Translations under genes and position numbers: made by a program
Assembly: GCF_015751765.1 (NCBI RefSeq)
Contig: NZ_JADOTX010000001.1
Coordinates: 2,666,001 to 2,730,000 of the forward strand
Origin: Micromonospora ureilytica
GTDB lineage: Bacteria; Actinomycetota; Actinomycetes; Mycobacteriales; Micromonosporaceae
Reading direction: 5' to 3'
Length of the DNA stretch: 64,000 nt
The notes under the pieces: model-generated
Told to the model about the DNA's origin: nothing
Seen by the model: the letters and a program-made list of their open reading frames with translations, nothing else
The model's database searches: none
In this document: in pieces, positions 48,295 to 57,630 of the stretch
Layout: every line of letters starts with the position of its first letter
How positions within the stretch are numbered: the first letter of the stretch is position 1

Positions 48295-49098
48295 ATGACA
48301 ACCGCTACGAGCGATGACACGTACACGTTCGACAACGGCGCACCGGACGCCGTTCCCCAGATGCACGCGCTGGAGTCCTTTCTGGATCCGATCACGACGC
48401 GTCGGCTGGCCCGCCCGGTGCTGGAACCGGGCGCGACCTGCTGGGAGGTCGGGGCCGGTGGCGGCTCGATGGCCCGGCGGATGGCCCGCGCGGTCGGCGA
48501 CGACGGGCACGTGCTGGCCACCGACATCGACCCCACCCACCTCGTGGCCGAGGCCAACCTGCAGGTACGCCAGCACGACGTGCGCACCGAACCGCCACCC
48601 GGGGACGCGTTCGACCTGATCCACGCCCGGCTGGTGCTGCTGCACCTCCCCGATCGACGGCGGGTCCTGCGCACCCTCACCGGCGCGCTGGCGCCCGGCG
48701 GGTGGCTGGTGGTCGAGGAGTTCGACTGCACCGCGCCGCAGCGGGTGCTCACCGCGCCCACCGACGACGCCGCGAAGCTCTTCGCGCAGGTCATGGACGC
48801 CATGATGGGCGTCCTGGAGGACCACGGCGCGGACCTGGGATGGGCGCAGGACGTGCACACCGAGATGGCCCTCGCCGGTCTGACCGACCTGGACACCATC
48901 ACCCACTCGCAGAGCTGGGCCGGCGGGTCGACCGGAACGTCGCTCTACGAGACCAACTCCCGCCAGTTGGAACCGGACCTGCTGGCGGCGGGGCTGTCGT
49001 CCCAGCAACTGGACGCCTTCCGGCGGCTGCTCCGTGATCCCGGGTTCGCCGTCATGTCGTACCACTTCGTCTCCACGCGGGGCCGCCTGCCGAGCTGA
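48295..49098 (+). CDS. Class I SAM-dependent methyltransferase
   Basis: A 267-residue methyltransferase. Motif I is WEVGAGGGSMARRMA, motif II is VLATDIDPTHLVAE, motif III is FDLIHARLVLLHLPDR and the post-motif LAPGGWLVVEEFD follows. Substrate unknown. It begins 52 nt after the LivF-like gene with GGAGAGG upstream, and a strong terminator follows, so it looks like the last gene of the cvnAB-transporter operon. Confidence 0.87.
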   Translation: MTTATSDDTYTFDNGAPDAVPQMHALESFLDPITTRRLARPVLEPGATCWEVGAGGGSMARRMARAVGDDGHVLATDIDPTHLVAEANLQVRQHDVRTEPPPGDAFDLIHARLVLLHLPDRRRVLRTLTGALAPGGWLVVEEFDCTAPQRVLTAPTDDAAKLFAQVMDAMMGVLEDHGADLGWAQDVHTEMALAGLTDLDTITHSQSWAGGSTGTSLYETNSRQLEPDLLAAGLSSQQLDAFRRLLRDPGFAVMSYHFVSTRGRLPS

Positions 49099-49203
49099 GC
49101 AGGCGGACCACCGCGCGGAGCGCGGTCGCGCCGTCCGTACCTCGCCCGCGCGCAGCACCTCCCCCCGCTGCGCTCCGGCAGCGCCACGACGGCGTCGACC
49201 GCA

Positions 49204-49236
49204 CCGGCCGGGCTCCCCGCAAGGGAGCCCGGCCGG
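49204..49236 (+). terminator. Terminator closing the cvnAB-transporter operon
   Basis: A perfect 14-bp stem (CCGGCCGGGCTCCC with its complement) closes a 5-nt CGCAA loop, about 105 nt after the methyltransferase stop. Confidence 0.85.
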
Positions 49237-49266
49237 CCCGCGCCCGTGGGCCAGGCCCCGTCCCGC

Positions 49267-49334
49267 GATCTTGCGCTTACTGTCCCGGCAAAGGGCTCAT
49301 TACGGCGCTTTTCGGCAACCGAAACTACAAGATC
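49267..49334 (-). repeat. Dispersed palindromic repeat, family A, copy 2
   Basis: The inverted copy of the element at 45-111. It begins GATCTTGCGCTTACTGTCCC on the plus strand and ends CTACAAGATC. Reverse-complemented, it aligns along its length with copy 1 with scattered substitutions, and it retains a TTCGG-CAA-CCGAA inner hairpin. Non-coding. Confidence 0.8.
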
Positions 49335-49368
49335 GGCGCAGGCGAGGCTGTCTTCCTCCCGGCCCCGA

Positions 49369-49432
49369 TGTCAGCCCGTGTCGGCCGGTGTCGGTGGCGT
49401 GTCAGGGCGGTGTCAGCGGGCCCGCGCAGACT
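49369..49432 (+). promoter_or_regulatory. SARP-like direct-repeat promoter of the DrrAB-type exporter
   Basis: Five TGTC(A/G)G hexamers start at 49369, 49379, 49389, 49400 and 49411, i.e. every 10-11 bp on one face of the helix. A candidate -10 CAGACT (49427-49432) ends 6 nt before the ATG at 49439. In-phase direct repeats just upstream of the -10 are the binding mode of SARP/AfsR-family activators, and one is encoded at 51245-54424. Confidence 0.7.
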
Positions 49433-49438
49433 GTCCGC

Positions 49439-50415
<977 letters not shown>

Positions 50416-50419
<4 letters not shown>

Positions 50420-51243
50420 GCACTCTGACCGACACCGCGCCGACGCGAAGCCGCGCGCTCTCGACAACCGCGCCGAACCCTCGGCCTTTCCGGCTGGTCC
50501 GGCACTCGTTGGCGCTCGCCAAGCGCAGCCTCATCAAGACCTGGCGTACGCCCGAAGCGCTCATCGACGTCACCCTGCAGCCAGTCCTGTTCCTCATCAT
50601 CTTCGTGTACGTCTTCGGCGGCGCCGTCGCCGGATCGACCCACGACTACCTGCAGTTCCTGCTGCCCGGCATCCTGGCGCAGACGATCGCGACCGGCGCC
50701 ATCGCAATCGGCGTCAACCTGAACACCGACATCGCCAAGGGCATCTTCGACAGGTTCCGGTCGTTGCCCATCCCCCGTTCCGCACCACTTGTCGGCGCGG
50801 TCCTCGGCGACGTCGTCCGGTACGTCATCGTCACCGTGTCGACCCTCGCGATCGGCTACGTGATGGGTTTCCGGATCGACACCGACCCGTTCCGGGCGAT
50901 CGCCGGGTGTCTGCTCGCGGTACTGTTCGCGCTCTGCCTGAGCTGGCTGCCGGTGCTGGTGTCGATGAAGGTGCGGACCGCGGGCGCCGTGCAGGGTGTG
51001 ATGTTCGCGTTGATCATGCCGCTGAGCTTCGCGTCCAACGTGTTCGTCGGCGCCGACACCCTGCCGGGCTGGATGCAGGCGTTCGTGGACGTCAACCCGA
51101 TGACCCACCTGGTGGCGTCGGTACGCGGGTTGTTCCTCGGCACCCCACTGGGCAACCACGTGTGGTGGACGCTCGCCTGGTGCGCCGGCTTCGTTGCGGT
51201 GTTCATGCCGCTGGCGCTGCGGGCGTACCGCAAGAAGATCTGA
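50416..51243 (+). CDS. ABC-2-type exporter permease (DrrB-like)
   Basis: A 275-residue membrane protein with six hydrophobic helices and the ABC-2 family segment PLSFASNVFVGADTLPGWMQ followed by VNPMTHLVASVRGLFLG. It forms the exporter with the DrrA-like ATPase, whose stop it overlaps as ATGA. It ends 1 nt from the stop codon of the convergent SARP-type gene. Confidence 0.92.
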
Positions 51244-51244
51244 G

Positions 51245-54200
51245 TCAGGCGAGCAGGTCGTCCATCAGCTCGCGGATCCGGCTGACGGCCGCGGCGGGTG
51301 GCCGCTCGCGCCACGCGGCCAGCAACGGCTCACGCTGCTCCTCGTTCCCGAGGATGGCGTTGAGCCGTTCGCCGTTTTCGAAGGGGAAGAACATCTCGAT
51401 CTGGGTGCCGATCCGCTTCGCGAGTACGGCCAGTTCGCGGGCGCTGTCGACGTCACCCCGGTACGCCGCGAGTTCCGCGCCGCCCGACGCCCACGCCCCG
51501 ATCACCGGCAGGTCCCGCGAGGTCAGCGCATCGTCACGGGCGAGCGACAGCATCGCGGCCGCCTGGACTGTGGCGTCGTTGCCCGACACCCGCCCAACCT
51601 GGGCCACCCGCAGGTAGATGATCGCCGCCGTGGCCCGCAGCATCACGCGCGGCTGCGGCTGCGGCCCGACCCAGCCGGCGAGGACGCGGGTCACCTCGTC
51701 GGCGTGGGCGAGCGCCTCGTCGTACCGCTCGCGCAGCCAGGCCAGGTGCGCCAGGCCGAGGAGCGCCTGCGCGGCGTCCATCTGTTCGGCCTGCCCCAGC
51801 GCGGCCGTCTCGCCCAGTCGCCGCTCCGCCTCCGCGTCGCCGCTCAGGGCGAGTTGCACGTCCAGCCGGACCCGGATGGACCGCGCGTCCTGCGTGGCGC
51901 CGACCAACTCCATGTGCCGAACGCTGCGGGTCAGCCACTCGGCCGACCGGGAATCCCCGCCCGGGACGAGGAACTGCCCGACCGCGCCCGCCGCCATCGC
52001 CATGCCCCAGTGGTCGCCGGCGGCCTCGAAGCGGTGGTACGCCTGCTCGGCGTCGCTGACCGACGCCTCCGGCAGCCCGCCGTTCTCCCGTACCGCCGCG
52101 CGCGCGAACAGCCCCAGCCCCTGTACGTACGGGTCCGGGTGCGCGACCATCTCGGTAGCGCTCTTCAGGCTCTGCTCCACATCGGACGCGTCGAAGCCGG
52201 GCAGCGCCGACGCGAGAGCTGTCAGCCGGGACGACACCTCGGCGGGACGTTCGGCCTGGAGCGTCCGCAGGGCCCGCCGGGCGAGCACGGCGGGCCGCAG
52301 GTCGGCGCTGACGCCGGCGTTGACGCTGATCACCACGCACGTCCAGGCCAGCCGGTCGGCATTGGGCAGTGGCCGGCCGCTGGCCGCGCCGCTCACGATC
52401 GCCGACCGCAGCCGTCGCTGCGGGTCGTCGATGTGCAGCAGCCCGCGTGCCCAGGCGAGAACCTCAAGGTGCAGGCCCCGCACCGACCAGAGGTGGAACA
52501 GCGCGGTGGCGACGTCGACGGCGGCCGGCTCGTCGTCCGCTGCCATCGCCCATCGCAGGCCCGCGACCAGGTTGTCCTGCTCGGCGGCGCAACGGTGCAG
52601 CGCCTCCACCTGGCCGGGGCCGATGAAGCGGCCGGCCAGCGCGACCGCCTGCTCCCGCGCCCAGCTGACCAGGCCGGCCATGGCCTGGTCCCGCTCGCCG
52701 ACGGCGTCCAGCCGGGCCTCGCCGTACTCACGGACCGTTTCGAGCATGCGGTAGCGCGGCGGACCGTCCCCCTCGACCAGTGTCAACAGGGACTGTTCGA
52801 CGAGGGTCGCCAGACCGCGGCGGACGTCCGGGGCCTGCGCGACGGCGGCGGCGAGGTCCGCGGTGAACGGCGCGGGAATGACCGCGACCCGCTGGAGCAG
52901 GTCGCGGTCGTCCTCGGCGAGCAGTTCCCTGCTCCAGTCGACAAGCGCCCACAGGCTCGCGTGCCGCTCGGGCAGGCCGCGTAGGGCGTCGTCGAGCAGC
53001 GCGAACCGGTCGGTCAGCCCGGCGAGCACGTCGTCGATCGGCATGTGCCGCAGTCGCGCGGCGGCCAGTTCGAGCGCCAACGGCAGGTTGTCGAGCCGGT
53101 GGCACAGGGCGAGCGCCCGCTCGGTGTCCCAGGTCGGCACGGCGCCACCGGCCCGGGCTCGGGACTCGACAAGTGCGAGCGCGTCGGCGTCCGGCAACGC
53201 GGTCAGCCGGTGCACCAGCTCGCCGACCAGGCCCAGTGGGGCGCGGCTCGTCGCGAGCACCGCGACCTCGGGCGAGGCCGCCGCGACCAGGTCCGCGACG
53301 ACGACGGCGACCGCGTCGAGCACGTGCTCGCAGTTGTCCAGCACCACCAGCCCGTCGAGGTCCGGCGCGACGGCGCGCAGCCGCTCCTCGGGGGTGAGGA
53401 CCCGCCGTTCCAGACCCAGGTTGCCGCCGGTCGCCGTGGTGTCCGCGCCGCCGAGCGCGGCGAGCACCGTGGGCAGCACCTCGTCGGGTGAGCGCAGGCC
53501 GGCGAGTTCGATCACGCGTACCGCCCGACCGGCCGCCGCCGTACGCCTCGCCACCTCGGCGGCGAGCCGGGTCTTGCCCGCCCCGCCGGTCGCAACGATC
53601 GTCACGACGGGTGTCTCGGCGAGCGCGCCGGTGACGGCCTCGACGTCCCGCTCCCGCCCCACGAGGGCGGCCATGGGACGACGCCACGCGGCGGGCAGCG
53701 TGATCCGCGCCGGTTGCCGGGGCGGCGCCGCGACGGGCGGGGCGGCGAGTTCACCGCGCAGCAGCGCCAGATGGACGTCCGTGATCACGGGCGACGGGTC
53801 GGTGCCGTACCGGTCGGCCAGGTCGGCGCGCAGCCGCTCGACCAGCTCCAGCGCCTCCGCCTCCCGCCCCTGCGCGGCGAGCACCCGGACGAGCAGGGCG
53901 GCGGACGGCTCGTCCGGCGGCGTACGCGCGATGAGTCGACCCAGGTCGACCTCGTCGAACGAGCCCACGCCGGCGAGTGCCGCCTGCGCGCGTAGCGCGG
54001 CGACCTCCGCGAACAGGCGGGTGTCCTCGGCGCTGACCAGCTCCGGCACCTCGGGGAACAGGGCACGCGCCTGATCGGCCAAGCCACGGGCGGCGCGGAG
54101 GTCACCGCACCGGAGCACGGTGCGCGCCTGGTCGACGAACGCGCGCGCCTCGACCGCGTCGACGGTGATCTCCTCGGCGGGCAGCCGGTATCCGCCCGGC

Positions 54201-54424
54201 ACCGCGACCACGGGCAGCCCGAGACGGCGCACCCTGGACACGAGCGCCTGGACGGCGCCTGTCGCGTCGTCGGGTGGCGTGCCGTCCCAGACGGCGTCCA
54301 CGAGCAGGCTCACGGAGACCACCCGCCCACGCGCGTCGACGAGCGCGCGGAGCACCGCCGCGAGCCGTTCACCCCGAACGGGCTGGCCGTCGACGGCGAG
54401 TGGGCCAAGGGTCGCGATGTGCAC
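51245..54424 (-). CDS. AfsR/SARP-family transcriptional regulator with NB-ARC and TPR domains
   Basis: A 1059-residue regulator. The N-terminal OmpR-like DNA-binding domain (about 1-90, IATLGPLAVDGQPVRG, VQALVSRVRRLGLPV) is followed by a bacterial transcriptional activation domain (about 95-240), an NB-ARC/STAND ATPase (P-loop IVATGGAGKTRLAAEVA, Walker B LDGLVVLDNCEHVLDA) and a long C-terminal TPR-like helical region. I prefer the GTG at 54424, which begins the DNA-binding domain; a GTG at 54442 adds six residues. It is convergent with the DrrAB-type exporter, whose promoter carries SARP-like repeats. The ATPase suggests a switch triggered by ligand or damage. Confidence 0.92.
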   Translation of the reverse strand: MHIATLGPLAVDGQPVRGERLAAVLRALVDARGRVVSVSLLVDAVWDGTPPDDATGAVQALVSRVRRLGLPVVAVPGGYRLPAEEITVDAVEARAFVDQARTVLRCGDLRAARGLADQARALFPEVPELVSAEDTRLFAEVAALRAQAALAGVGSFDEVDLGRLIARTPPDEPSAALLVRVLAAQGREAEALELVERLRADLADRYGTDPSPVITDVHLALLRGELAAPPVAAPPRQPARITLPAAWRRPMAALVGRERDVEAVTGALAETPVVTIVATGGAGKTRLAAEVARRTAAAGRAVRVIELAGLRSPDEVLPTVLAALGGADTTATGGNLGLERRVLTPEERLRAVAPDLDGLVVLDNCEHVLDAVAVVVADLVAAASPEVAVLATSRAPLGLVGELVHRLTALPDADALALVESRARAGGAVPTWDTERALALCHRLDNLPLALELAAARLRHMPIDDVLAGLTDRFALLDDALRGLPERHASLWALVDWSRELLAEDDRDLLQRVAVIPAPFTADLAAAVAQAPDVRRGLATLVEQSLLTLVEGDGPPRYRMLETVREYGEARLDAVGERDQAMAGLVSWAREQAVALAGRFIGPGQVEALHRCAAEQDNLVAGLRWAMAADDEPAAVDVATALFHLWSVRGLHLEVLAWARGLLHIDDPQRRLRSAIVSGAASGRPLPNADRLAWTCVVISVNAGVSADLRPAVLARRALRTLQAERPAEVSSRLTALASALPGFDASDVEQSLKSATEMVAHPDPYVQGLGLFARAAVRENGGLPEASVSDAEQAYHRFEAAGDHWGMAMAAGAVGQFLVPGGDSRSAEWLTRSVRHMELVGATQDARSIRVRLDVQLALSGDAEAERRLGETAALGQAEQMDAAQALLGLAHLAWLRERYDEALAHADEVTRVLAGWVGPQPQPRVMLRATAAIIYLRVAQVGRVSGNDATVQAAAMLSLARDDALTSRDLPVIGAWASGGAELAAYRGDVDSARELAVLAKRIGTQIEMFFPFENGERLNAILGNEEQREPLLAAWRERPPAAAVSRIRELMDDLLA

Positions 54425-54499
54425 GGAACCAGCATCCCCCACGCGCGCACGGACCCGACGACCGCCGGTCCGCCAGGCTGGTCACGGCCCGCGTCCGGC

Positions 54500-54537
54500 T
54501 TGACAGGCCGTCATTCCGTTAGGTTAGCCTACCCTCA
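54500..54537 (+). promoter_or_regulatory. Iron-box promoter of the siderophore-interacting protein
   Basis: TTGACA (54500-54505) is the -35. The 19-nt sequence at 54519-54537, TTAGGTTAGCCTACCCTCA, matches the DtxR/IdeR iron-box consensus at 17 of 19 positions and covers the -10 region. Repression by an iron-loaded DtxR-family regulator is expected. Confidence 0.85.
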
Positions 54538-54581
54538 TGCAGAACGAGTTGGCGTCGGCCAACAGGGAGCGTAGAGGCACC

Positions 54582-55487
54582 ATGACCGAGACCCTGCCCA
54601 TCGCCCCGTGGCGCGTGTTCGACGTCGCCGTCCGCGCGGTACGCCGACTCAGCCCGTCCTTCACCCGGGTGACCTTCACCGGCACGGACCTGGACCGTTT
54701 CGCCGACAACGGTTACGACCAGCGGATCAAGCTGGCGCTGCCGCTGCCCGGTCAGCGCCGGGGGACCCTGCCGGACGGAGCGGACTGGTACGCGGCGTGG
54801 CGGGCCCTGCCGGAGCACCTGCGCAACCCGATACGGACGTACACGGTGCGGGCGGTCCGGCCGCACCTGGCCGAGGTCGACGTCGACCTGGTGCTGCACG
54901 GCGACAGTGGTCCGGCGACGCGCTGGGCTCGGCGGGCCAGCGTCGGCGACGAGATCGCCCTCGTCGGGCCGGACGCCGGCTACGACGGCAACCACGGCGG
55001 GGTCGAGTTTCGACAGTCGACCGGCGGCATGCTGCTGCTGGCCGGGGACGAGACCGCGGTGCCGGCGATCAGCAGCATCTGCGAGCGACTCCCCCTCGAT
55101 GCCCGGGGCACCGTCGTGCTGGAGGTGCCCGACGCCGCCGACGTGTTGCCGCTGGTCGCGCCCCCCGGCGTCGAGGTCCGCTGGCTGTCCCGGGGCGCCG
55201 ACGGGTACGGCAGCCGGCTGGTGCCCGCCGTCGTCGCCGCGGCCGGGGAACTGTTGACCCCCGGTGCGTCGAAGGCCGACCAGCCGGCGCCGGACGTGGA
55301 CGTGGACACCGAGATCCTGTGGGAGGTGCCCGAGGAGGTGGCCTCCGTGCCGCTGTACGCGTGGCTGGCCGGGGAGGCCGGTGTCATCCGTAACCTGCGC
55401 CGGCACCTGGTCACCGAGCGAGGTCTGGACCGGCGGGCGGTCGCCTTCATGGGCTACTGGCGCCTCGGCCACGTCGACGCGGACTGA
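54582..55487 (+). CDS. Siderophore-interacting protein (ViuB-type flavin reductase)
   Basis: A 301-residue cytoplasmic FAD-dependent ferric-siderophore reductase, which releases iron inside the cell. An FAD-binding barrel (RTYTVRAVRPHLAEVDVDLVLHG, with the R-x-Y-T-V motif) is followed by the SIP domain (LLLAGDETAVPAISSI and the C-terminal WLAGEAGVIRNLRRHL ending GYWRLGHVD). The start is ATG at 54582; an ATG at 54537 falls inside the iron box and is rejected. No siderophore synthesis or uptake genes are nearby. Confidence 0.93.
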   Translation: MTETLPIAPWRVFDVAVRAVRRLSPSFTRVTFTGTDLDRFADNGYDQRIKLALPLPGQRRGTLPDGADWYAAWRALPEHLRNPIRTYTVRAVRPHLAEVDVDLVLHGDSGPATRWARRASVGDEIALVGPDAGYDGNHGGVEFRQSTGGMLLLAGDETAVPAISSICERLPLDARGTVVLEVPDAADVLPLVAPPGVEVRWLSRGADGYGSRLVPAVVAAAGELLTPGASKADQPAPDVDVDTEILWEVPEEVASVPLYAWLAGEAGVIRNLRRHLVTERGLDRRAVAFMGYWRLGHVDAD

Positions 55488-55495
55488 CCGCGCCG

Positions 55496-55512
55496 CGAGG
55501 CGCGCCGCCTCG
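55496..55512 (+). terminator. Short terminator after siderophore-interacting protein
   Basis: CGAGGCG-CGC-CGCCTCG, a perfect 7-bp stem with a 3-nt loop, 8 nt after the stop. Confidence 0.6.
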
Positions 55513-55616
55513 GGCAGCCGCGAGGTGCGTGGGAGGCCGTGAGGCGCGTACCGTTTCGGGTCGGACGTGGGGGGACCGGCTGGAGCCGGCACGGGATACG
55601 GGACGAGACAAGACGC

Positions 55617-57077
55617 ATGACGGTGGACAACATTACCGAAAACGGTCAAGAGGGCATTGACCGAAGCCGGCTGGAGGCCTGCCTCAGCGTCTTCGAGGCG
55701 TTGGAGGAGCTGCCCTCCGACCACCCCGACGTGGTGCGGGTGCAGCGGGCCACCGCCCGGCTCTACAAGGTGATCAAGCAGCGGCGGCGGGAGGAGCGGC
55801 GGGACGCCATCCTCGCCGCCGACCGGGCGGTGACGGAGGCCACCGCCACCGGCGCTCCGGGGCGGATCGACGACGAGACGCAGGGCATTCCGCTCGCGTC
55901 CTCCGCCCCGGGCGAGACGGCGGGCTTCCTGCACAACCCCCGCGGCTGCTACGTCTGCAAGCAGCGCTACCGCGAGGTGGACGCCTTCTACCACCAGCTC
56001 TGCCCGTCCTGCGCCGCGCTCAACCGGGAGCGCCGTGACGCCCGTACCGACCTGACCGGCCGGCGCGCGCTGCTCACCGGCGGCCGGGCCAAGATCGGCA
56101 TGTACATCGCGCTGCGCCTACTGCGCGACGGCGCGCACACGACGGTGACCACCCGGTTCCCGCACGACGCGGTCCGCCGCTTCGCCGCGATGCCCGACAG
56201 CGGGGACTGGCTGCACCGGCTGCGCGTCGTCGGCATCGACCTGCGCGACCCCGCCCAGGTGATCGCCCTCGCCGACGACGTCAGCGGCCAGGGCTCCCTC
56301 GACATCCTGATCAACAACGCGGCACAGACCGTCCGCCGGTCCCCCGGGGCGTACGCGCAGCTCATCGCCGCGGAGGCCGCGGCCCTGCCGGACGGCCCAC
56401 TGCCGGAGCTGATCACGTTCGCCAAGCCGGACGGGCAGGGCGGCCCGGTGGGCAGCCTGACCGCCGGGCCACAGTCGACCGCGCTCACCCCGCACGCGCT
56501 CACCGCACTGGCACTGACCAGCGGCTCGGCCTCACCGGAGCGGATCGCGGCGTCCACGGCCATCGACGCCGGGGGTCTCGTGCCCGACCTCGACTCGGTC
56601 AACAGCTGGGTCCAGCGCGTGCAGGAGGTGGACCCGGTCGAGCTGCTCGAAGTGCAGCTGTGCAACGTCACCGCACCGTTCGTGCTGGTCAGCCGACTGC
56701 GCCCGGCGATGGCCGCCGCGTCGGCCCGCCGCAAGTACGTGGTGAACGTGTCGGCGATGGAGGGCCAGTTCGGCCGCGGTTACAAGGGGCCAGGGCACCC
56801 GCACACCAACATGGCCAAGGCTGCGCTGAACATGCTGACCCGCACCAGCGCCGAGGAGATGCTGACCGACGGCATCCTGATGACGAGCGTCGACACCGGC
56901 TGGATCACCGACGAACGCCCCCACCCGACGAAGATGCGGCTGGCCGACGAGGGCTTCCACGCCCCACTGGACCTGGTCGACGGCGCGGCCCGGGTGTACG
57001 ACCCGATCGTCCGCGGCGAGCTGGGCGAGGACCTGTACGGCTGTTTCCTGAAGGACTACGCGCCCTGCGCCTGGTGA
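55617..57077 (+). CDS. SDR-fold protein with N-terminal zinc ribbon and no catalytic Tyr
   Basis: A 486-residue unusual protein. Residues 15-75 are charged helices; 111-132 hold a CX2CX14CX2C zinc-ribbon-like motif (CYVC ... CPSC). From about 148 a Rossmann short-chain dehydrogenase domain follows: TGGRAKIG in place of TGxxxGIG, LINNAAQTV (NNAA motif) and VVNVSAMEGQFG (catalytic Ser). The usual YxxxK reads TNMAK, so the catalytic Tyr is Thr while Lys is kept. An insert of about 90 residues separates the NNAA motif from the Ser motif. It may be a regulator or a non-standard oxidoreductase. The start is ATG at 55617. The UPF0303 gene follows within 33 nt. Confidence 0.78.
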   Translation: MTVDNITENGQEGIDRSRLEACLSVFEALEELPSDHPDVVRVQRATARLYKVIKQRRREERRDAILAADRAVTEATATGAPGRIDDETQGIPLASSAPGETAGFLHNPRGCYVCKQRYREVDAFYHQLCPSCAALNRERRDARTDLTGRRALLTGGRAKIGMYIALRLLRDGAHTTVTTRFPHDAVRRFAAMPDSGDWLHRLRVVGIDLRDPAQVIALADDVSGQGSLDILINNAAQTVRRSPGAYAQLIAAEAAALPDGPLPELITFAKPDGQGGPVGSLTAGPQSTALTPHALTALALTSGSASPERIAASTAIDAGGLVPDLDSVNSWVQRVQEVDPVELLEVQLCNVTAPFVLVSRLRPAMAAASARRKYVVNVSAMEGQFGRGYKGPGHPHTNMAKAALNMLTRTSAEEMLTDGILMTSVDTGWITDERPHPTKMRLADEGFHAPLDLVDGAARVYDPIVRGELGEDLYGCFLKDYAPCAW

Positions 57078-57110
57078 TCGAGGTCGCCACCGTTGAACGA
57101 GGAGAAACAC

Positions 57111-57587
57111 ATGTCAGCTGACCGTGAATCGTGGCCAACGCTGGACGAGCTGCTGCGCGAGGAGAGCGAGCTGGAGCTCGCGGGCCTGTCCGAGACCGAC
57201 GCGTACGAGCTGGGGATGCTCGCCGTCGCCGCGGCGACCGAGCAGCGGCTGCCGGTCTCGGTGGGTGTGTGGCGGGCCGGGCGGCAGCTGTTCCACTGTG
57301 GCCTGCCGGGGTCGACGGCCGACAACGACGCGTGGCTGCGCCGCAAGGGCCGGGTCGTGATGCGGTTCGAGCACTCCTCGCTCTACATGGCCCGACTGTG
57401 CCAGGACAAGCAGGTGACGCTGGCCGAGAGGTTCGGCCTGCCGGCCTCGCGGTACGCGGCGGCCGGAGGCGCGGTGCCGCTGCGGGTGCGCGGCACCGGT
57501 GTGGTGGGCTGGGTCGGTGTCTCCGGGCTGCCGCAGCTGGACGACCACCGTTTCGTGGTCGACATTCTCCGCAAGCTCCCCCGGTAG
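57111..57587 (+). CDS. UPF0303/heme-degrading-like domain protein
   Basis: A 158-residue protein of the UPF0303 family (haem-degrading/GlcG-like fold, related to yeast YBR137W). Landmarks are AYELGMLAVAAATEQRLPVSV, the GSTADNDAWLRRKG stretch and VVGWVGVSGLPQLDDHRFVV. Biochemical function is not established. The start is ATG at 57111 with GAGGAG six bases upstream. It shares a transcription unit with the zinc-ribbon SDR and is closed by a strong terminator. Confidence 0.86.
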   Translation: MSADRESWPTLDELLREESELELAGLSETDAYELGMLAVAAATEQRLPVSVGVWRAGRQLFHCGLPGSTADNDAWLRRKGRVVMRFEHSSLYMARLCQDKQVTLAERFGLPASRYAAAGGAVPLRVRGTGVVGWVGVSGLPQLDDHRFVVDILRKLPR

Positions 57588-57591
57588 GGCT

Positions 57592-57624
57592 GACCCGGCG
57601 GCCTCTCCACGAGGCCGCCGGGTC
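57592..57624. terminator. Bidirectional terminator
   Basis: A perfect 14-bp stem (GACCCGGCGGCCTC with its complement) around a TCCAC loop separates the UPF0303 gene from the convergent FAD oxidoreductase gene. Confidence 0.87.
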
Positions 57625-57630
57625 GCCCGC

